64,000 nucleotides of DNA from Sphingobacteriaceae bacterium (GCA_947463785.1 CANHRG010000001.1:310001-374000), one strand, 5' to 3'; shown: positions 8,047 to 18,128, counted from the stretch's first letter. Notes: generated by a model not told the origin, from the sequence alone. Numbers and translations are program-made.

Positions 8047-8551
8047 GGTAACCGAAACTCAGGAAATTAAGTTCTCGAAAGAGCTCATCGCTCAGTTCGA
8101 TGAAATGGTAAAGCGTTATCCGCAAGGAAAACAAAAATCAGCTTTGCTGCCCATTCTGCATGCCGTACAAGCGGAGTATGGCTGGCTAAGCCCTTCGGCA
8201 ATGGACAAGGTAGCCGAATACCTGAACATCAAACCGATTGAGGTATACGAAGTGGCTACGTTCTACACCATGTTCTTCCTGCAGCCGCAGGGCAAATACG
8301 TGTTAGAAGTGTGCCACACCGGACCTTGCCAACTGGTAGGTGCCGAAAAAATGATGGATCATTTGGAGAAAAAATTAGGAGTTAAAGAAGGCGAAGTGAC
8401 TAAAGATGGCTTATTCAGCTGGAGAGGCGTAGAATGCTTAGCCGCCTGTGGTATGGCTCCGGTTTTACAAATTGGTCCCGATTATACTTATTACGAAAAC
8501 TTAACCGCAGATAAACTCGATACCCTAATTGAGGAGTTAAAGAAAAAATAA
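8039..8551 (+). CDS. nuoE: NADH-quinone oxidoreductase subunit E
   Basis: 170 residues, 24-kDa-type thioredoxin-fold subunit of the NADH dehydrogenase module, carrying 2Fe-2S cluster N1a. The four ligands are Cys92 and Cys97 (VCHTGPCQL) and Cys133 and Cys137 (VECLAACGMAP). The start overlaps the end of nuoD by eight bases. Its presence with nuoF and nuoG means this complex I takes electrons from NADH. Confidence 0.96.
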   Translation: MLKVTETQEIKFSKELIAQFDEMVKRYPQGKQKSALLPILHAVQAEYGWLSPSAMDKVAEYLNIKPIEVYEVATFYTMFFLQPQGKYVLEVCHTGPCQLVGAEKMMDHLEKKLGVKEGEVTKDGLFSWRGVECLAACGMAPVLQIGPDYTYYENLTADKLDTLIEELKKK

Positions 8552-9913
8552 ATGGCCCGCAAACTATTATTTGAACACATTAACGTACCCGGTATCAACA
8601 CTTTCGATGTTTATCGGAAGCAGGGAGGATACTGTGCGGTGGAGAAGGCTCTGAAAAGCCTTTCGCCCGACGATGTGGTAGAAGAAGTAAAAAAATCAGG
8701 CCTTCGTGGCCGTGGTGGAGCAGGTTTCCCTACCGGGATGAAGTGGAGCTTTTTGGCTAAGCCGGAAGGTGTGCCACGTTACCTGGTGTGTAACGCCGAC
8801 GAATCTGAGCCCGGTACGTTTAAAGACCGCTACCTGATGACCAACATCCCTCACTTATTGATCGAGGGAATGATCGTGTCAAGTTATGCCTTGGGCGCTA
8901 ACACCTCTTACATTTATGTTCGTGGCGAAATGATGCCCCAAATCCGCATCCTCGAAAAAGCAATCGCGGAAGCTAAAGCCGCCGGATTTTTAGGCAAAAA
9001 TATTTTGGGTTCAGGTTTCGACCTAGAGTTGTATGTACAGCCAGGCGGCGGTGCCTACATCTGCGGAGAAGAAACCGCTTTACTAGAATCTTTGGAAGGA
9101 AAGCGTGGCAATCCACGTATCAAACCCCCATTCCCGGCAGTATCTGGTTTATATGGCTGCCCAACGGTAGTGAACAACGTAGAATCGATCGCTGCTGTAG
9201 TGCCTATCGTAAATGAAGGTGGTGATGAGTATGCCAAAATTGGTGTCGGACGCAGTACCGGAACCAAATTGATTTCGGCTTCAGGAAATATCAATAAGCC
9301 TGGCGTTTACGAAATTGAACTCGGTGTATCCGTAGAAGAATTTATCTATTCAGAAGAATACTGTGGCGGAATTGCCAATGGCAAACGCCTCAAAGCCGTA
9401 GTAGCCGGTGGTTCATCGGTGCCTATTTTACCAGCCAATTTGATTTTAAAAACTACGAACGGTGAAAACCGCCTGATGACGTATGAGTCACTTTCTGATG
9501 GTGGTTTTGCTACCGGTACCATGTTGGGTTCGGGTGGTTTTGTGGTATTGGATGAAGATGCCTGTATTGTGCGCAACACCTGGAATTTTAGCCGTTTTTA
9601 TCACCACGAAAGCTGCGGACAATGTTCGCCTTGCCGCGAAGGTACCGGCTGGATGGAAAAAGTATTGCACCGTTTAGAATATGGTCATGGTACCATAAGC
9701 GACATCGACTTACTGGTTAATGTTGCCAAACAAATTGAAGGAAATACCATTTGTCCGTTGGGAGATGCGGCAGCCTGGCCGGTAGCTAGTGCCATCCGAC
9801 ATTTCCGCGATGAGTTCGAATGGCATGTAACGCATCCGCAGGAAGCCTTAAAAGGCAATTACGGCTTGGCACACTATGCCGATCCGCTTCCGCAGATTGC
9901 ACAAACTGTATAA
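8552..9913 (+). CDS. nuoF: NADH-quinone oxidoreductase subunit F
   Basis: 453 residues, the 51-kDa-type subunit that binds NADH and FMN and holds 4Fe-4S cluster N3. Visible are the Gly-rich nucleotide-binding loop GLRGRGGAGFPTGMKW, the region CNADESEPGTFKDR, GGGAYICGEETALLES, and the C-terminal cluster motif ESCGQCSPCREGTGW followed by the distant Cys in GNTICPLGDAAAWP. It starts directly after the nuoE stop. Confidence 0.97.
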   Translation: MARKLLFEHINVPGINTFDVYRKQGGYCAVEKALKSLSPDDVVEEVKKSGLRGRGGAGFPTGMKWSFLAKPEGVPRYLVCNADESEPGTFKDRYLMTNIPHLLIEGMIVSSYALGANTSYIYVRGEMMPQIRILEKAIAEAKAAGFLGKNILGSGFDLELYVQPGGGAYICGEETALLESLEGKRGNPRIKPPFPAVSGLYGCPTVVNNVESIAAVVPIVNEGGDEYAKIGVGRSTGTKLISASGNINKPGVYEIELGVSVEEFIYSEEYCGGIANGKRLKAVVAGGSSVPILPANLILKTTNGENRLMTYESLSDGGFATGTMLGSGGFVVLDEDACIVRNTWNFSRFYHHESCGQCSPCREGTGWMEKVLHRLEYGHGTISDIDLLVNVAKQIEGNTICPLGDAAAWPVASAIRHFRDEFEWHVTHPQEALKGNYGLAHYADPLPQIAQTV

Positions 9914-9930
9914 AGATTTAATCGTTCACC

Positions 9931-10935
9931 ATGTCTGATAAAGTTAAAGTAACGATAGACGGGATAGCCGTAGAAGTAGCGCCGGGAACCACCATCCTGA
10001 ATGCCGCAAGGCAAATAGGTGGCGATATTGTTCCACCGGCCATGTGCTACTATTCTAAACTGGAAGGTAGTGGCGGTAAATGCCGTACTTGTTTGGTAAA
10101 AGTGAGCAAGGGTTCCGAAAAAGATCCTCGCCCTATGCCTAAGCTGGTGGCCAGCTGCCGCACTACCGTGATGGATGGCATGGAAGTGGAAAACATTACT
10201 TCACCTGAGGTAGTGGAAGCCCGCAAAGGTGTGGTGGAAATGTTGTTAATCAATCACCCATTAGATTGCCCGGTTTGCGACCAGGCCGGTGAGTGCAGTT
10301 TACAAGATTTAGGCTTTGAGCACGGTGCGGCGCAAACACGTTACGAATTCGATCGTCGTACTTTTGAGCGCATTGATATTGGCGACAAGATTCAGCTGCA
10401 CATGAACCGTTGTATTTTGTGCTACCGTTGTACTTATGTGGCAGATCAGTTAACCGATGGCCGTTGCCATGGGGTAATTGGCCGTGGTGACCATGCAGAG
10501 ATTTCTACCTACATCGAGAAAGCTGTTGATAACGACTACTCAGGAAACATGATTGATGTATGTCCGGTAGGTGCTTTAACCGATAAAACTTTCCGTTTTA
10601 AAAACCGTGTTTGGTTTACTAAGCCGGTTGATGCGCACCGTGATTGCCCGACCTGCTCTGGTAAAGTAACACTATGGTACAAGGGTGAGGAGGTGATCCG
10701 TGTTACGGCTCGTAAAGATCAGTACAACGAAGTGGAGGAATTTATTTGCAATACCTGTCGTTTTGATAAGAAAAGTACCAGTGATTGGGTAATTGAAGGC
10801 CCAACAGCTATTCGTCACGATTCGGTGATTTCATCTAATCATTACGAAACCTTGAAACCACTTCCGGTAATTCAGAAAAACGAAAAATTAATTGAAGCCA
10901 ACCTGGAGCAATTCCAGAAGACCCAAAAAGACTAA
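9931..10935 (+). CDS. nuoG: NADH-quinone oxidoreductase subunit G, short form
   Basis: 334 residues, the Fe-S subunit linking NuoF to the connecting arm. In order: a 2Fe-2S ferredoxin domain (Cys39, 51, 54, 76; N1b), the His-ligated motif His109/Cys113/Cys116/Cys122 (N5 type), and a 4Fe-4S motif Cys161/164/167/211 (N4 type). A further set, Cys239/242/273/276, follows where the N7-bearing domain begins. The large molybdopterin-type C-terminal domain of E. coli NuoG (about 900 residues) is absent. Short NuoG is, to my knowledge, usual in Bacteroidota, so I do not read this as a broken gene. The stop overlaps the nuoH start by one base. Confidence 0.93.
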   Translation: MSDKVKVTIDGIAVEVAPGTTILNAARQIGGDIVPPAMCYYSKLEGSGGKCRTCLVKVSKGSEKDPRPMPKLVASCRTTVMDGMEVENITSPEVVEARKGVVEMLLINHPLDCPVCDQAGECSLQDLGFEHGAAQTRYEFDRRTFERIDIGDKIQLHMNRCILCYRCTYVADQLTDGRCHGVIGRGDHAEISTYIEKAVDNDYSGNMIDVCPVGALTDKTFRFKNRVWFTKPVDAHRDCPTCSGKVTLWYKGEEVIRVTARKDQYNEVEEFICNTCRFDKKSTSDWVIEGPTAIRHDSVISSNHYETLKPLPVIQKNEKLIEANLEQFQKTQKD

Positions 10936-11972
10936 TGGAAATCACATTCGTTATAGAGAAATTTGTATTCATCACGGTGATTTTTGGCTTAAGCTTGCTG
11001 GTAGCCATGTATTCTACCCTGGCCGAGCGTAAAATTGCTGCCTTTTTGCAAGACCGTGTGGGGCCCAACCGTGCCGGACCGGGCGGTATGTTCCAGCCTT
11101 TGGCCGATGGGGTGAAAATGTTCCTGAAAGAAGAGATCATCCCTACCCAATCTAACAAATTCTTATTCATTGCCGGTCCTTCGCTGGCTATTCTAACTGC
11201 TTGTATCGGTTCTGCCGTTATTCCATGGGGTCAGGATATCCAATTATTTGGTAAAACCATTGCTTTGCAGGCAACCGACATCAACGTAGGTATTTTGTAC
11301 ATTTTTGGTGTGGTTTCTTTGGGTGTTTACGGCATCATGATTGGTGGTTGGGCTTCCAACAATAAATTCTCCTTGATGGGTGCCATCCGTGCCGCCTCTC
11401 AAAACATCAGCTACGAAATACCGATGGGCTTATCCATCATCGCATTATTATTGGTCACCAATAGCTTGAGTTTAAAAGACATTGCCGAGCAGCAACACGG
11501 TTTCCAATGGAATGTGTTTTATCAGCCTTTAGGCTTTTTGATCTTTTTAGTTTGCGCTTTCGCGGAAACGAACCGTACGCCGTTCGACTTGCCAGAGTGT
11601 GAGACCGAGCTGGTGGGCGGTTACCATACCGAGTATTCATCCATGAAGTTGGGCTTTTTCCTTTTCGCCGAATACATCAATATGTTTGTTTCCTCGGCGG
11701 TGATGGCTACCCTATACTTCGGTGGGTATAACTATCCAGGTATGGATTACATGAACAGTTTATTAGGCCCAACCTTTGGCCCATTGTTGGGTATGGCCGT
11801 ATTGTTCTTGAAAATTTTCGCGTTCATTTTCTTCTTCATGTGGGTACGTTGGACCATCCCGCGTTTCCGTTATGATCAGTTGATGAACCTGGGGTGGAAG
11901 ATTTTGATTCCTCTGGCCATTGCCAACATTGTGTTGACCGGACTTGTGACCGCTTTAGTAAACGGATTTTAA
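10935..11972 (+). CDS. nuoH: NADH-quinone oxidoreductase subunit H
   Basis: 345 residues, eight or so membrane helices. It is the membrane subunit that joins the arms of complex I and completes the quinone chamber. Family signatures are TLAERKIAAFLQDRVGPNRAGP near the N terminus and ETNRTPFDLPECETELVGGY in the middle, with the FLFAEYINM segment after it. It starts on the last base of nuoG and nuoI follows after one base. Confidence 0.97.
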   Translation: MEITFVIEKFVFITVIFGLSLLVAMYSTLAERKIAAFLQDRVGPNRAGPGGMFQPLADGVKMFLKEEIIPTQSNKFLFIAGPSLAILTACIGSAVIPWGQDIQLFGKTIALQATDINVGILYIFGVVSLGVYGIMIGGWASNNKFSLMGAIRAASQNISYEIPMGLSIIALLLVTNSLSLKDIAEQQHGFQWNVFYQPLGFLIFLVCAFAETNRTPFDLPECETELVGGYHTEYSSMKLGFFLFAEYINMFVSSAVMATLYFGGYNYPGMDYMNSLLGPTFGPLLGMAVLFLKIFAFIFFFMWVRWTIPRFRYDQLMNLGWKILIPLAIANIVLTGLVTALVNGF

Positions 11973-11973
11973 T

Positions 11974-12480
11974 ATGGAAGCATTAAGTAACAGAAAGAAA
12001 GTTTTAGAGCAAAAGCCGATGAATTTCTGGGAGCGTATGTACCTCCCGGCAATTTTTAAAGGCATGGCCATTACTTTTCGCCATATGTTTAAACCAAAGG
12101 AGACCGTATTTTATCCGGAGGTGCAGCGTGAGTTTTCGGAAAACTGGCGGGGTATGCACTCGCTCAAACGCGATGAAGAAGGACGTGAACGTTGTACAGC
12201 CTGTGGTTTGTGCGCACTTTCTTGTCCGGCGGAAGCCATTACCATGGTAGCTGCCGAGCGTAAAAAAGGCGAAGAAGCTTTGTACCGCGAAGAGAAATAT
12301 GCCGCAACTTATGAAATCAATATGCTGCGTTGCATTTTCTGCGGTTTGTGCGAAGAAGCTTGTCCGAAAGAGGCTATTTATTTGGATGGCCCAATTGTGC
12401 CTGCCGATTACTTGCGTAAAGATTTTATTTACGGAAAAGATAAACTGGTTGAAAAACCATTAACCGAATTGACCAAATAA
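11974..12480 (+). CDS. nuoI: NADH-quinone oxidoreductase subunit I
   Basis: 168 residues, TYKY-type subunit with two 4Fe-4S clusters (N6a, N6b) that pass electrons to NuoB. Both ferredoxin motifs are intact: CTACGLCALSCPAEAI and CIFCGLCEEACPKEAI. The N-terminal part (FWERMYLPAIFKGMAITFRHMF) probably forms the amphipathic membrane-contact helix. The stop overlaps the nuoJ start by one base. Confidence 0.97.
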   Translation: MEALSNRKKVLEQKPMNFWERMYLPAIFKGMAITFRHMFKPKETVFYPEVQREFSENWRGMHSLKRDEEGRERCTACGLCALSCPAEAITMVAAERKKGEEALYREEKYAATYEINMLRCIFCGLCEEACPKEAIYLDGPIVPADYLRKDFIYGKDKLVEKPLTELTK

Positions 12481-12974
12481 TGAGCCAGTCTTTATTTTAT
12501 TTGATCGCCTTCTTGTCGATATTCTTTTCGCTGATGGTGATTTTTACCAAAAATCCGGTGCACAGTGTATTGTATCTGATCATTACCTTTTTCACCTTTA
12601 CCATCCATTACATTTTGCTCAATGCCCAGTTTTTGGCCATTGTGAACTTCATTGTGTACATGGGGGCCATCATGGTACTTTTCTTATTTGTGTTGATGTT
12701 ACTCAACCTGAATAAAGACACAGAGCCCGCCAAATCCAACCTACTGAAGATGGCAGGCGTAGTTGCCGGCATGTGTTTATTGGTTACCCTGGTGGGATCA
12801 GTAAAAGCCCTAAACGTTTCTAATCCGGTTGTTTTAACCAACCCGGGTTTAGGATTGGTAAAGAACCTCGGTAAAGTATTGTTCAACGAATTTTTATTAC
12901 CGTTCGAAATTTCTTCCTTGCTGTTGTTATCAGCCATGGTTGGTGCGGTATTATTAGCCAAAAAAGAAGCCTAA
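12480..12974 (+). CDS. nuoJ: NADH-quinone oxidoreductase subunit J
   Basis: 164 residues with five predicted membrane segments, a core membrane-arm subunit of complex I. The helix containing [23 protein letters not shown] is the most conserved part of the family. It starts on the last base of the nuoI stop and is followed four bases later by nuoK, as in nearly all nuo operons. Confidence 0.95.
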   Translation: MSQSLFYLIAFLSIFFSLMVIFTKNPVHSVLYLIITFFTFTIHYILLNAQFLAIVNFIVYMGAIMVLFLFVLMLLNLNKDTEPAKSNLLKMAGVVAGMCLLVTLVGSVKALNVSNPVVLTNPGLGLVKNLGKVLFNEFLLPFEISSLLLLSAMVGAVLLAKKEA

Positions 12975-12978
12975 ACGC

Positions 12979-13308
12979 ATGGAAAATATCACACAAGCCA
13001 TCCAAGGCATTCCATTAAATCATTATATCCTGTTAAGTGCTGTCATTTTCGCCATTGGCGTCATGGGCGTATTGATCCGCAGAAATGCAATTGTGATTTT
13101 TATGTCGATTGAGTTGATGTTGAATGCGGTTAACCTACTGCTGACTGCTTTTTCCGCTTACCGCGGAGATGCCGCCGGACAGGTATTTGTATTTTTTATC
13201 ATGGCCCTGGCTGCTGCAGAAGTGGCGGTTGGTTTGGCCATTATCGTGATGGTGTATCGCAACACGAACTCCATCGATATCAATGTATTGAACAAGTTAA
13301 AGTGGTAA
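12979..13308 (+). CDS. nuoK: NADH-quinone oxidoreductase subunit K
   Basis: 109 residues with three membrane helices, an MrpC-like subunit of the membrane arm. The conserved helix segment with intramembrane Glu is visible ([16 protein letters not shown]), as is a second one with Glu ([19 protein letters not shown]). These acidic residues belong to the proton path. Four bases separate it from nuoJ and seven from nuoL. Confidence 0.96.
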   Translation: MENITQAIQGIPLNHYILLSAVIFAIGVMGVLIRRNAIVIFMSIELMLNAVNLLLTAFSAYRGDAAGQVFVFFIMALAAAEVAVGLAIIVMVYRNTNSIDINVLNKLKW

Positions 13309-13315
13309 ACCGAGC

Positions 13316-15226
13316 ATGATCAATTTAGTATACTTAGTTCCTGTTTTCCCGCTGATTGGTTTCCTGATCAATGGTTTGGGCAGAAATATATTGTCGAAAA
13401 CCCTGGTATCTTGGATCGGTAGTTTGGCAATTTTGTTGTCTTTCGGATTGAGCTTGGGCATTTTTTTCGAATTGCAGGCCGCTGCTCAGAAAAGCATTTT
13501 GGTTCCGCTGTTTGATTGGATTCAGGTAGGTTCGCTGCATATTCCTTTTTCCTTTTTGGTGGATCCCCTGAGTAGCATCATGCTGCTCATTGTTACCGGA
13601 ATCGGTTTCCTTATCCATGTGTATTCCAGCGGATATATGCATGAAGATGCCGGTTTTGCCAAATTCTTTGCCTACCTCAATCTCTTCATTTTCTTCATGT
13701 TGTTGCTCGTTTTGGGTTCTAACTATTTGGTGATGTTTATTGGCTGGGAAGGCGTAGGTTTATGCTCTTACCTGCTCATCGGTTTCTGGTTTACCAATGG
13801 TAATTATGCCAGTGCAGCTAAAAAAGCATTCGTAATGAACCGTATTGGAGATTTGGGTTTCCTGTTAGCGGTTTTCCTTATTTATACCACATTCGGAAGT
13901 GTAGAATTTGCACAGATCTTCCCGCAGGCTGCTTTGTTGCCTTCAGGTACCGCAAGTTTAGCATTAATCACCATTTTATTATTTGTGGGTGCTACCGGTA
14001 AATCGGCACAATTGCCTTTGTTTACCTGGTTACCCGATGCGATGGCTGGTCCGACTCCGGTTTCGGCATTGATTCACGCTGCTACCATGGTAACGGCAGG
14101 TATCTACATGATTACCCGCTCGAACATTTTGTTTACCCTGGCACCGTTTACTACCGATAGTATTGCTGTGGTAGGTTTAGCTACCGCGATTATTGCGGCC
14201 TTAATTGCCTTAACGCAAAACGATATTAAAAAGGTGTTGGCCTACTCTACCGTATCGCAATTGGGTTATATGTTTCTGGGATTGGGTGTGGGTGCCTATA
14301 CCGGTGCTTTCTTCCACGTGATTACCCATGCTTTCTTTAAAGCTTTATTATTCCTGGGTGCCGGTTCGGTGATTCATGCTATGCACCACGAGCAGGATAT
14401 GCGCAATATGGGCGGCTTGCGTAAATCTTTGCCGGTCACTTTCTTTACCATGTTGACCGGAACGATTGCCATTGCCGGTTTACCACCATTTGCCGGTTTC
14501 TTCTCTAAAGACGAAATTCTGGCGCATGTGTACGAACACAACCAAACCCTTTGGGTAATTGGCGTAATAGGTGCCATGCTTACTGCTTTTTACATGTTCC
14601 GCATGTTGTTCCTTACTTTCTTCGGCTCGTTCCGTGGAACTAAGGAACAAGAAAAACACCTGCACGAATCGCCTGCCTCTATGACCATTCCATTAGTAGT
14701 ATTAGCTTTGCTTTCTGCTGTGGGTGGTTTTATTAACGTGCCCGAAGTATTGGGCGGTCACCACTGGCTGGCTGAATTCCTAAGTCCGGTATTGGTGTAC
14801 ACCAAGGCCGTATCCGGAGAAGCCTTAGCCCTAGATCATGCGACTGAATATATATTGATGGGCGTATCGGTTGCTGCAGCCATGATCTCCATCGCGGTAG
14901 CTTATGTAATGTATATTAAACGCAAAACCGTTCCGGCAGCCGATGGCGAAGCCAGAAACTTCCTTTCAAATCTGTCTTATAACAAGTTTTATATCGATGA
15001 GCTATACGAAGCTATCATTACCCGTCCGCTGGATGCGATTTCTCAGTTTTTCTTCAAAGTAGTAGATAAATTAGGAATTGATGGTTTGGTGAACGGTATG
15101 GGTACAGGTGCCAAAGAGGCCAGTAAGGGCTTGCGCCTTATCCAGAGCGGAAATGTGGGCTTTTATATTTTCATGATGGTGGCCGGTATTGTGGCACTGT
15201 TGATTTACGGTTTTTATCATATTTAA
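13316..15226 (+). CDS. nuoL: NADH-quinone oxidoreductase subunit L
   Basis: 636 residues, the distal antiporter-like proton-pumping subunit. Conserved parts are FVDPLSSIMLL-like VDPLSSIMLLIVTGIG, GWEGVGLCSYLLIGFW, the discontinuous helix region LPDAMAGPTPVSALIHAATMV and VSQLGYMFLGLGVGAYTGA. The C-terminal part holds the long lateral amphipathic helix region (from about residue 530) and a final membrane helix. Length is normal. It is followed by nuoM after 16 bases. Confidence 0.97.
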   Translation: MINLVYLVPVFPLIGFLINGLGRNILSKTLVSWIGSLAILLSFGLSLGIFFELQAAAQKSILVPLFDWIQVGSLHIPFSFLVDPLSSIMLLIVTGIGFLIHVYSSGYMHEDAGFAKFFAYLNLFIFFMLLLVLGSNYLVMFIGWEGVGLCSYLLIGFWFTNGNYASAAKKAFVMNRIGDLGFLLAVFLIYTTFGSVEFAQIFPQAALLPSGTASLALITILLFVGATGKSAQLPLFTWLPDAMAGPTPVSALIHAATMVTAGIYMITRSNILFTLAPFTTDSIAVVGLATAIIAALIALTQNDIKKVLAYSTVSQLGYMFLGLGVGAYTGAFFHVITHAFFKALLFLGAGSVIHAMHHEQDMRNMGGLRKSLPVTFFTMLTGTIAIAGLPPFAGFFSKDEILAHVYEHNQTLWVIGVIGAMLTAFYMFRMLFLTFFGSFRGTKEQEKHLHESPASMTIPLVVLALLSAVGGFINVPEVLGGHHWLAEFLSPVLVYTKAVSGEALALDHATEYILMGVSVAAAMISIAVAYVMYIKRKTVPAADGEARNFLSNLSYNKFYIDELYEAIITRPLDAISQFFFKVVDKLGIDGLVNGMGTGAKEASKGLRLIQSGNVGFYIFMMVAGIVALLIYGFYHI

Positions 15227-15242
15227 AAGGACAGCATAAGCA

Positions 15243-16700
15243 ATGGATATACTTTTACTCCTTTTATTACCTATCGCGGGAGCTTTAATTACTGCTCTTT
15301 TAGGTTCATCAACAAAGGCAAAATACGTAGCCCTCGGCTCGTCTTTGATCTCATTGGCGTATGCCATTTGTTTGACGTTACGCTTTCAGCCTGATGCCGG
15401 AACGCAGTTCCTGATCAATCAGCCATGGATGAGTAACATGGGGATTAATTTCAAAGCAGGTATTGATGGTATCAGTTTATTGCTGGTGCTTTTAACCAAT
15501 GGCTTACTGCCTTTAATTGTATTGGCCGGGTTTAAGCAAAATCAGTCGGGTGCGTTTTATGGCCTGATGTTGTTTATGCAGGCTGGTTTGCTGACGGTAT
15601 TTACCGCCTTAGATGCTTTCCTGTTCTATGTGGGCTGGGAAGCCGCTTTGATTCCGATTTATTTCATTTGTGCCCTATGGGGAGGTGAAAACCGCATCAA
15701 AGTCAATCTGAAATTCTTTGTGTATACCATTTTTGGTAGTTTGTTCATGTTGCTGGCTATCATTTACCTGCACTTGCAAACTCCGGGCAAAACATTTGAC
15801 ATTCAAGACTTCTATGCCCTGAATTTGGATGCTACTACCCAAAGTTGGATCTTCTGGGCATTCTTTCTGGCTTTCGCCATCAAGATGCCGGTATTCCCGT
15901 TCCACACCTGGCAACCGGATACCTATACCGAGGCACCAACTGCCGGAACCATGCTGCTTTCGGGTATCATGCTGAAAATGGGTATTTACGGCGTGATCCG
16001 CTGGTTAATTCCGGTAGCTCCGCTAGGCTTTAGTCAGTGGGGACAAACTGCTTTAATTTTATCGATTATTGGTGTGGTGTATGCAGCAGTGATTGCCTTT
16101 ACCCAAAAAGATGTAAAACGACTGGTGGCGTATTCATCCATCAGCCACGTGGGCTTAATTGCTGCCGGCATTTTTGTTTGGAATGTACAAGGTTTGCAAG
16201 GTGCCATGATCCAGATGCTGAACCACGGTATCAATGTAGTGGGGATGTTCTTTGTACTGGATATCATCATCCGCCGTTTAGGCACCAGAGAAATCGCTTC
16301 GATGGGCGGTATTGCCAAAGCTGCTCCGCAATTGGCCATCACCTTCTTAATTATTTTATTAGGAACCGTAGCTTTGCCATTGACCAATGGATTCATTGGT
16401 GAGTTTTTATTACTGATGGGTATCTATCAGTATAATATTTGGTTATCGGTTGTTGCCGGATTGACCATCATTTTTGGTGCGGTTTACATGTTGCGCATGT
16501 ACCAACAGGTCATGTTGGGTGAGGCCAACAAAGCCACTGAAAAATTTGCCGATATCGATTGTGCCGAGAAATGGGTATTGTACACCATTTGTGCTCTGGT
16601 AATTATCATCGGGGTATACCCGCAACCGATCTTAAAAATTTCTGAACCTGCCGTGAGCCAACTGTTAGAAGTGGTGAACGCTAAATTAGTAGTAAAATAA
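15243..16700 (+). CDS. nuoM: NADH-quinone oxidoreductase subunit M
   Basis: 485 residues, antiporter-like proton-pumping subunit with about 14 membrane helices. Family features are GIDGISLLLVLLTNGLLPL near residue 73, the intramembrane Glu in FYVGWEAALIPIYFI, and the discontinuous helix regions FPFHTWQPDTYTEAPTAGTM and YSSISHVGLIAAGIF. Neighbours are nuoL upstream and nuoN four bases downstream. Confidence 0.97.
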   Translation: MDILLLLLLPIAGALITALLGSSTKAKYVALGSSLISLAYAICLTLRFQPDAGTQFLINQPWMSNMGINFKAGIDGISLLLVLLTNGLLPLIVLAGFKQNQSGAFYGLMLFMQAGLLTVFTALDAFLFYVGWEAALIPIYFICALWGGENRIKVNLKFFVYTIFGSLFMLLAIIYLHLQTPGKTFDIQDFYALNLDATTQSWIFWAFFLAFAIKMPVFPFHTWQPDTYTEAPTAGTMLLSGIMLKMGIYGVIRWLIPVAPLGFSQWGQTALILSIIGVVYAAVIAFTQKDVKRLVAYSSISHVGLIAAGIFVWNVQGLQGAMIQMLNHGINVVGMFFVLDIIIRRLGTREIASMGGIAKAAPQLAITFLIILLGTVALPLTNGFIGEFLLLMGIYQYNIWLSVVAGLTIIFGAVYMLRMYQQVMLGEANKATEKFADIDCAEKWVLYTICALVIIIGVYPQPILKISEPAVSQLLEVVNAKLVVK

Positions 16701-16704
16701 TCAG

Positions 16705-18087
16705 ATGAACGCTATTATCACCTTATCCATTTTAGCCCTTGTGGTATTGTACTTGGGTTTATTTAAGGCTTCAAAAGCGCTATTGCCGGTTACCTTGATC
16801 GGTTTGCTGGCTGCTTTGGGTTTGAGTGTGGCCGAGTGGAACCAGAATACGGCTCCTATTTTCAGCGGTATGATGCTGTTCGATAATTTCGCGGTAGCAT
16901 TCAGCGGTATCTGCATCCTATCTACTTTTCTGATTCTTGCCATTTCCAAGCAATCGTTCGAACGCATTAGCGAGCATGTAGCAGAATATTATGCGGTGAT
17001 CTTATTTGCCCTTGCGGGGATTTTGGTCATGCTTTCGTACCATAACCTGTCGATGTTGTTCATCGGTATCGAGATCATGTCAGTGAGTCTATACATTTTG
17101 GCGGGTATTAAAAAGAAAGATGTAGCTTCAAACGAAGCCGCTTTAAAATACTTCTTGATGGGGGCCTTCTCTACCGGTTTCCTGTTATTCGGGATAGCAC
17201 TTGTTTATGGTGCTACTGGTTCATTTGATCTAGCGGCCATCAGCAATTACGTCATCGCGGGAGCTAAACAAGGTATTTCTCCTTTATTTTATGCCGGTTT
17301 GCTGTTGATGTTGGTAGGCTTAAGCTTTAAAGTGGGTGCCGCACCTTTCCATTTCTGGTCACCAGATGTGTACGAAGGATCACCAGCTTTAGTAACTGCT
17401 TTTATGAGCACGGTAGCCAAAACTGCTGGTTTTGCCGCTTTTTTGCGTTTGTTTCAGTTCTGCTTTGCCCCATTGCACGATTTCTGGATGCCAGCCATTC
17501 TGGTCATTACCGTATTGACCTTATTAGTGGGTAATATCACCGCTTTGTATCAGCATAGCTTTAAACGTATGCTGGCCTATTCGGGTATATCGCATGTGGG
17601 TTATTTGCTATTTGCCATCGTAGCTTTGGGCGCTTCTTCTACCAATTCGGTATTTGTGTATGCTACGGCTTATTCCATTGCTACCATCATCGCTTTTGCG
17701 ATATTGATTTTGGTGAAACGCCAAACACAATCGGAAGAGTTCGATGCCTTTAATGGCTTGGGTAAAAGCAATCCATTTTTGGCCTTTGCCCTAACCGTTG
17801 CCATGTTATCCTTAGGTGGTATTCCGCTTACGGCCGGTTTTATCGGTAAGTTTATGATGTTTACGAATGCGCTGGGTGAATACCGTATTTGGCTCGTTAT
17901 TTTGGCGGTGATGAATGCTGTTGTCGGCATTTTCTATTATTTGCGTGTGGTGGTAGCCATGTATTTCAAACCTGCAGAGCGGCAGGAAATACCTGTTGCC
18001 GCTAGTTTCAAGTGGGTAATTACGCTATCTGTTGTCCTTACCCTTATCCTAGGTGTCTACCCAAATCTGATCGCTAATCTGTTTTAA
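16705..18087 (+). CDS. nuoN: NADH-quinone oxidoreductase subunit N
   Basis: 460 residues, the third antiporter-like subunit and last gene of the nuo operon. Visible signatures are the Glu-bearing helix LFIGIEIMSVSLYILAG, the KYFLMGAFSTGFLLFG segment, and the helix-break region APFHFWSPDVYEGSPALVTAFMS with YSGISHVGYLLFA after it. Length is normal. The 41-base gap to dedA shows no hairpin, so read-through into the next genes is possible. Confidence 0.96.
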   Translation: MNAIITLSILALVVLYLGLFKASKALLPVTLIGLLAALGLSVAEWNQNTAPIFSGMMLFDNFAVAFSGICILSTFLILAISKQSFERISEHVAEYYAVILFALAGILVMLSYHNLSMLFIGIEIMSVSLYILAGIKKKDVASNEAALKYFLMGAFSTGFLLFGIALVYGATGSFDLAAISNYVIAGAKQGISPLFYAGLLLMLVGLSFKVGAAPFHFWSPDVYEGSPALVTAFMSTVAKTAGFAAFLRLFQFCFAPLHDFWMPAILVITVLTLLVGNITALYQHSFKRMLAYSGISHVGYLLFAIVALGASSTNSVFVYATAYSIATIIAFAILILVKRQTQSEEFDAFNGLGKSNPFLAFALTVAMLSLGGIPLTAGFIGKFMMFTNALGEYRIWLVILAVMNAVVGIFYYLRVVVAMYFKPAERQEIPVAASFKWVITLSVVLTLILGVYPNLIANLF

Positions 18088-18128
18088 TTCATTTAGAATT
18101 AAATTGTAGCTTTACGGATAAGAAACCT

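Noticed and set aside
12608..12961. 117-codon minus-strand ORF opposite nuoJ
   Set aside because: Complete overlap with nuoJ; the Asn/Thr/Met-rich product is typical of the reverse frame of a membrane-protein gene.
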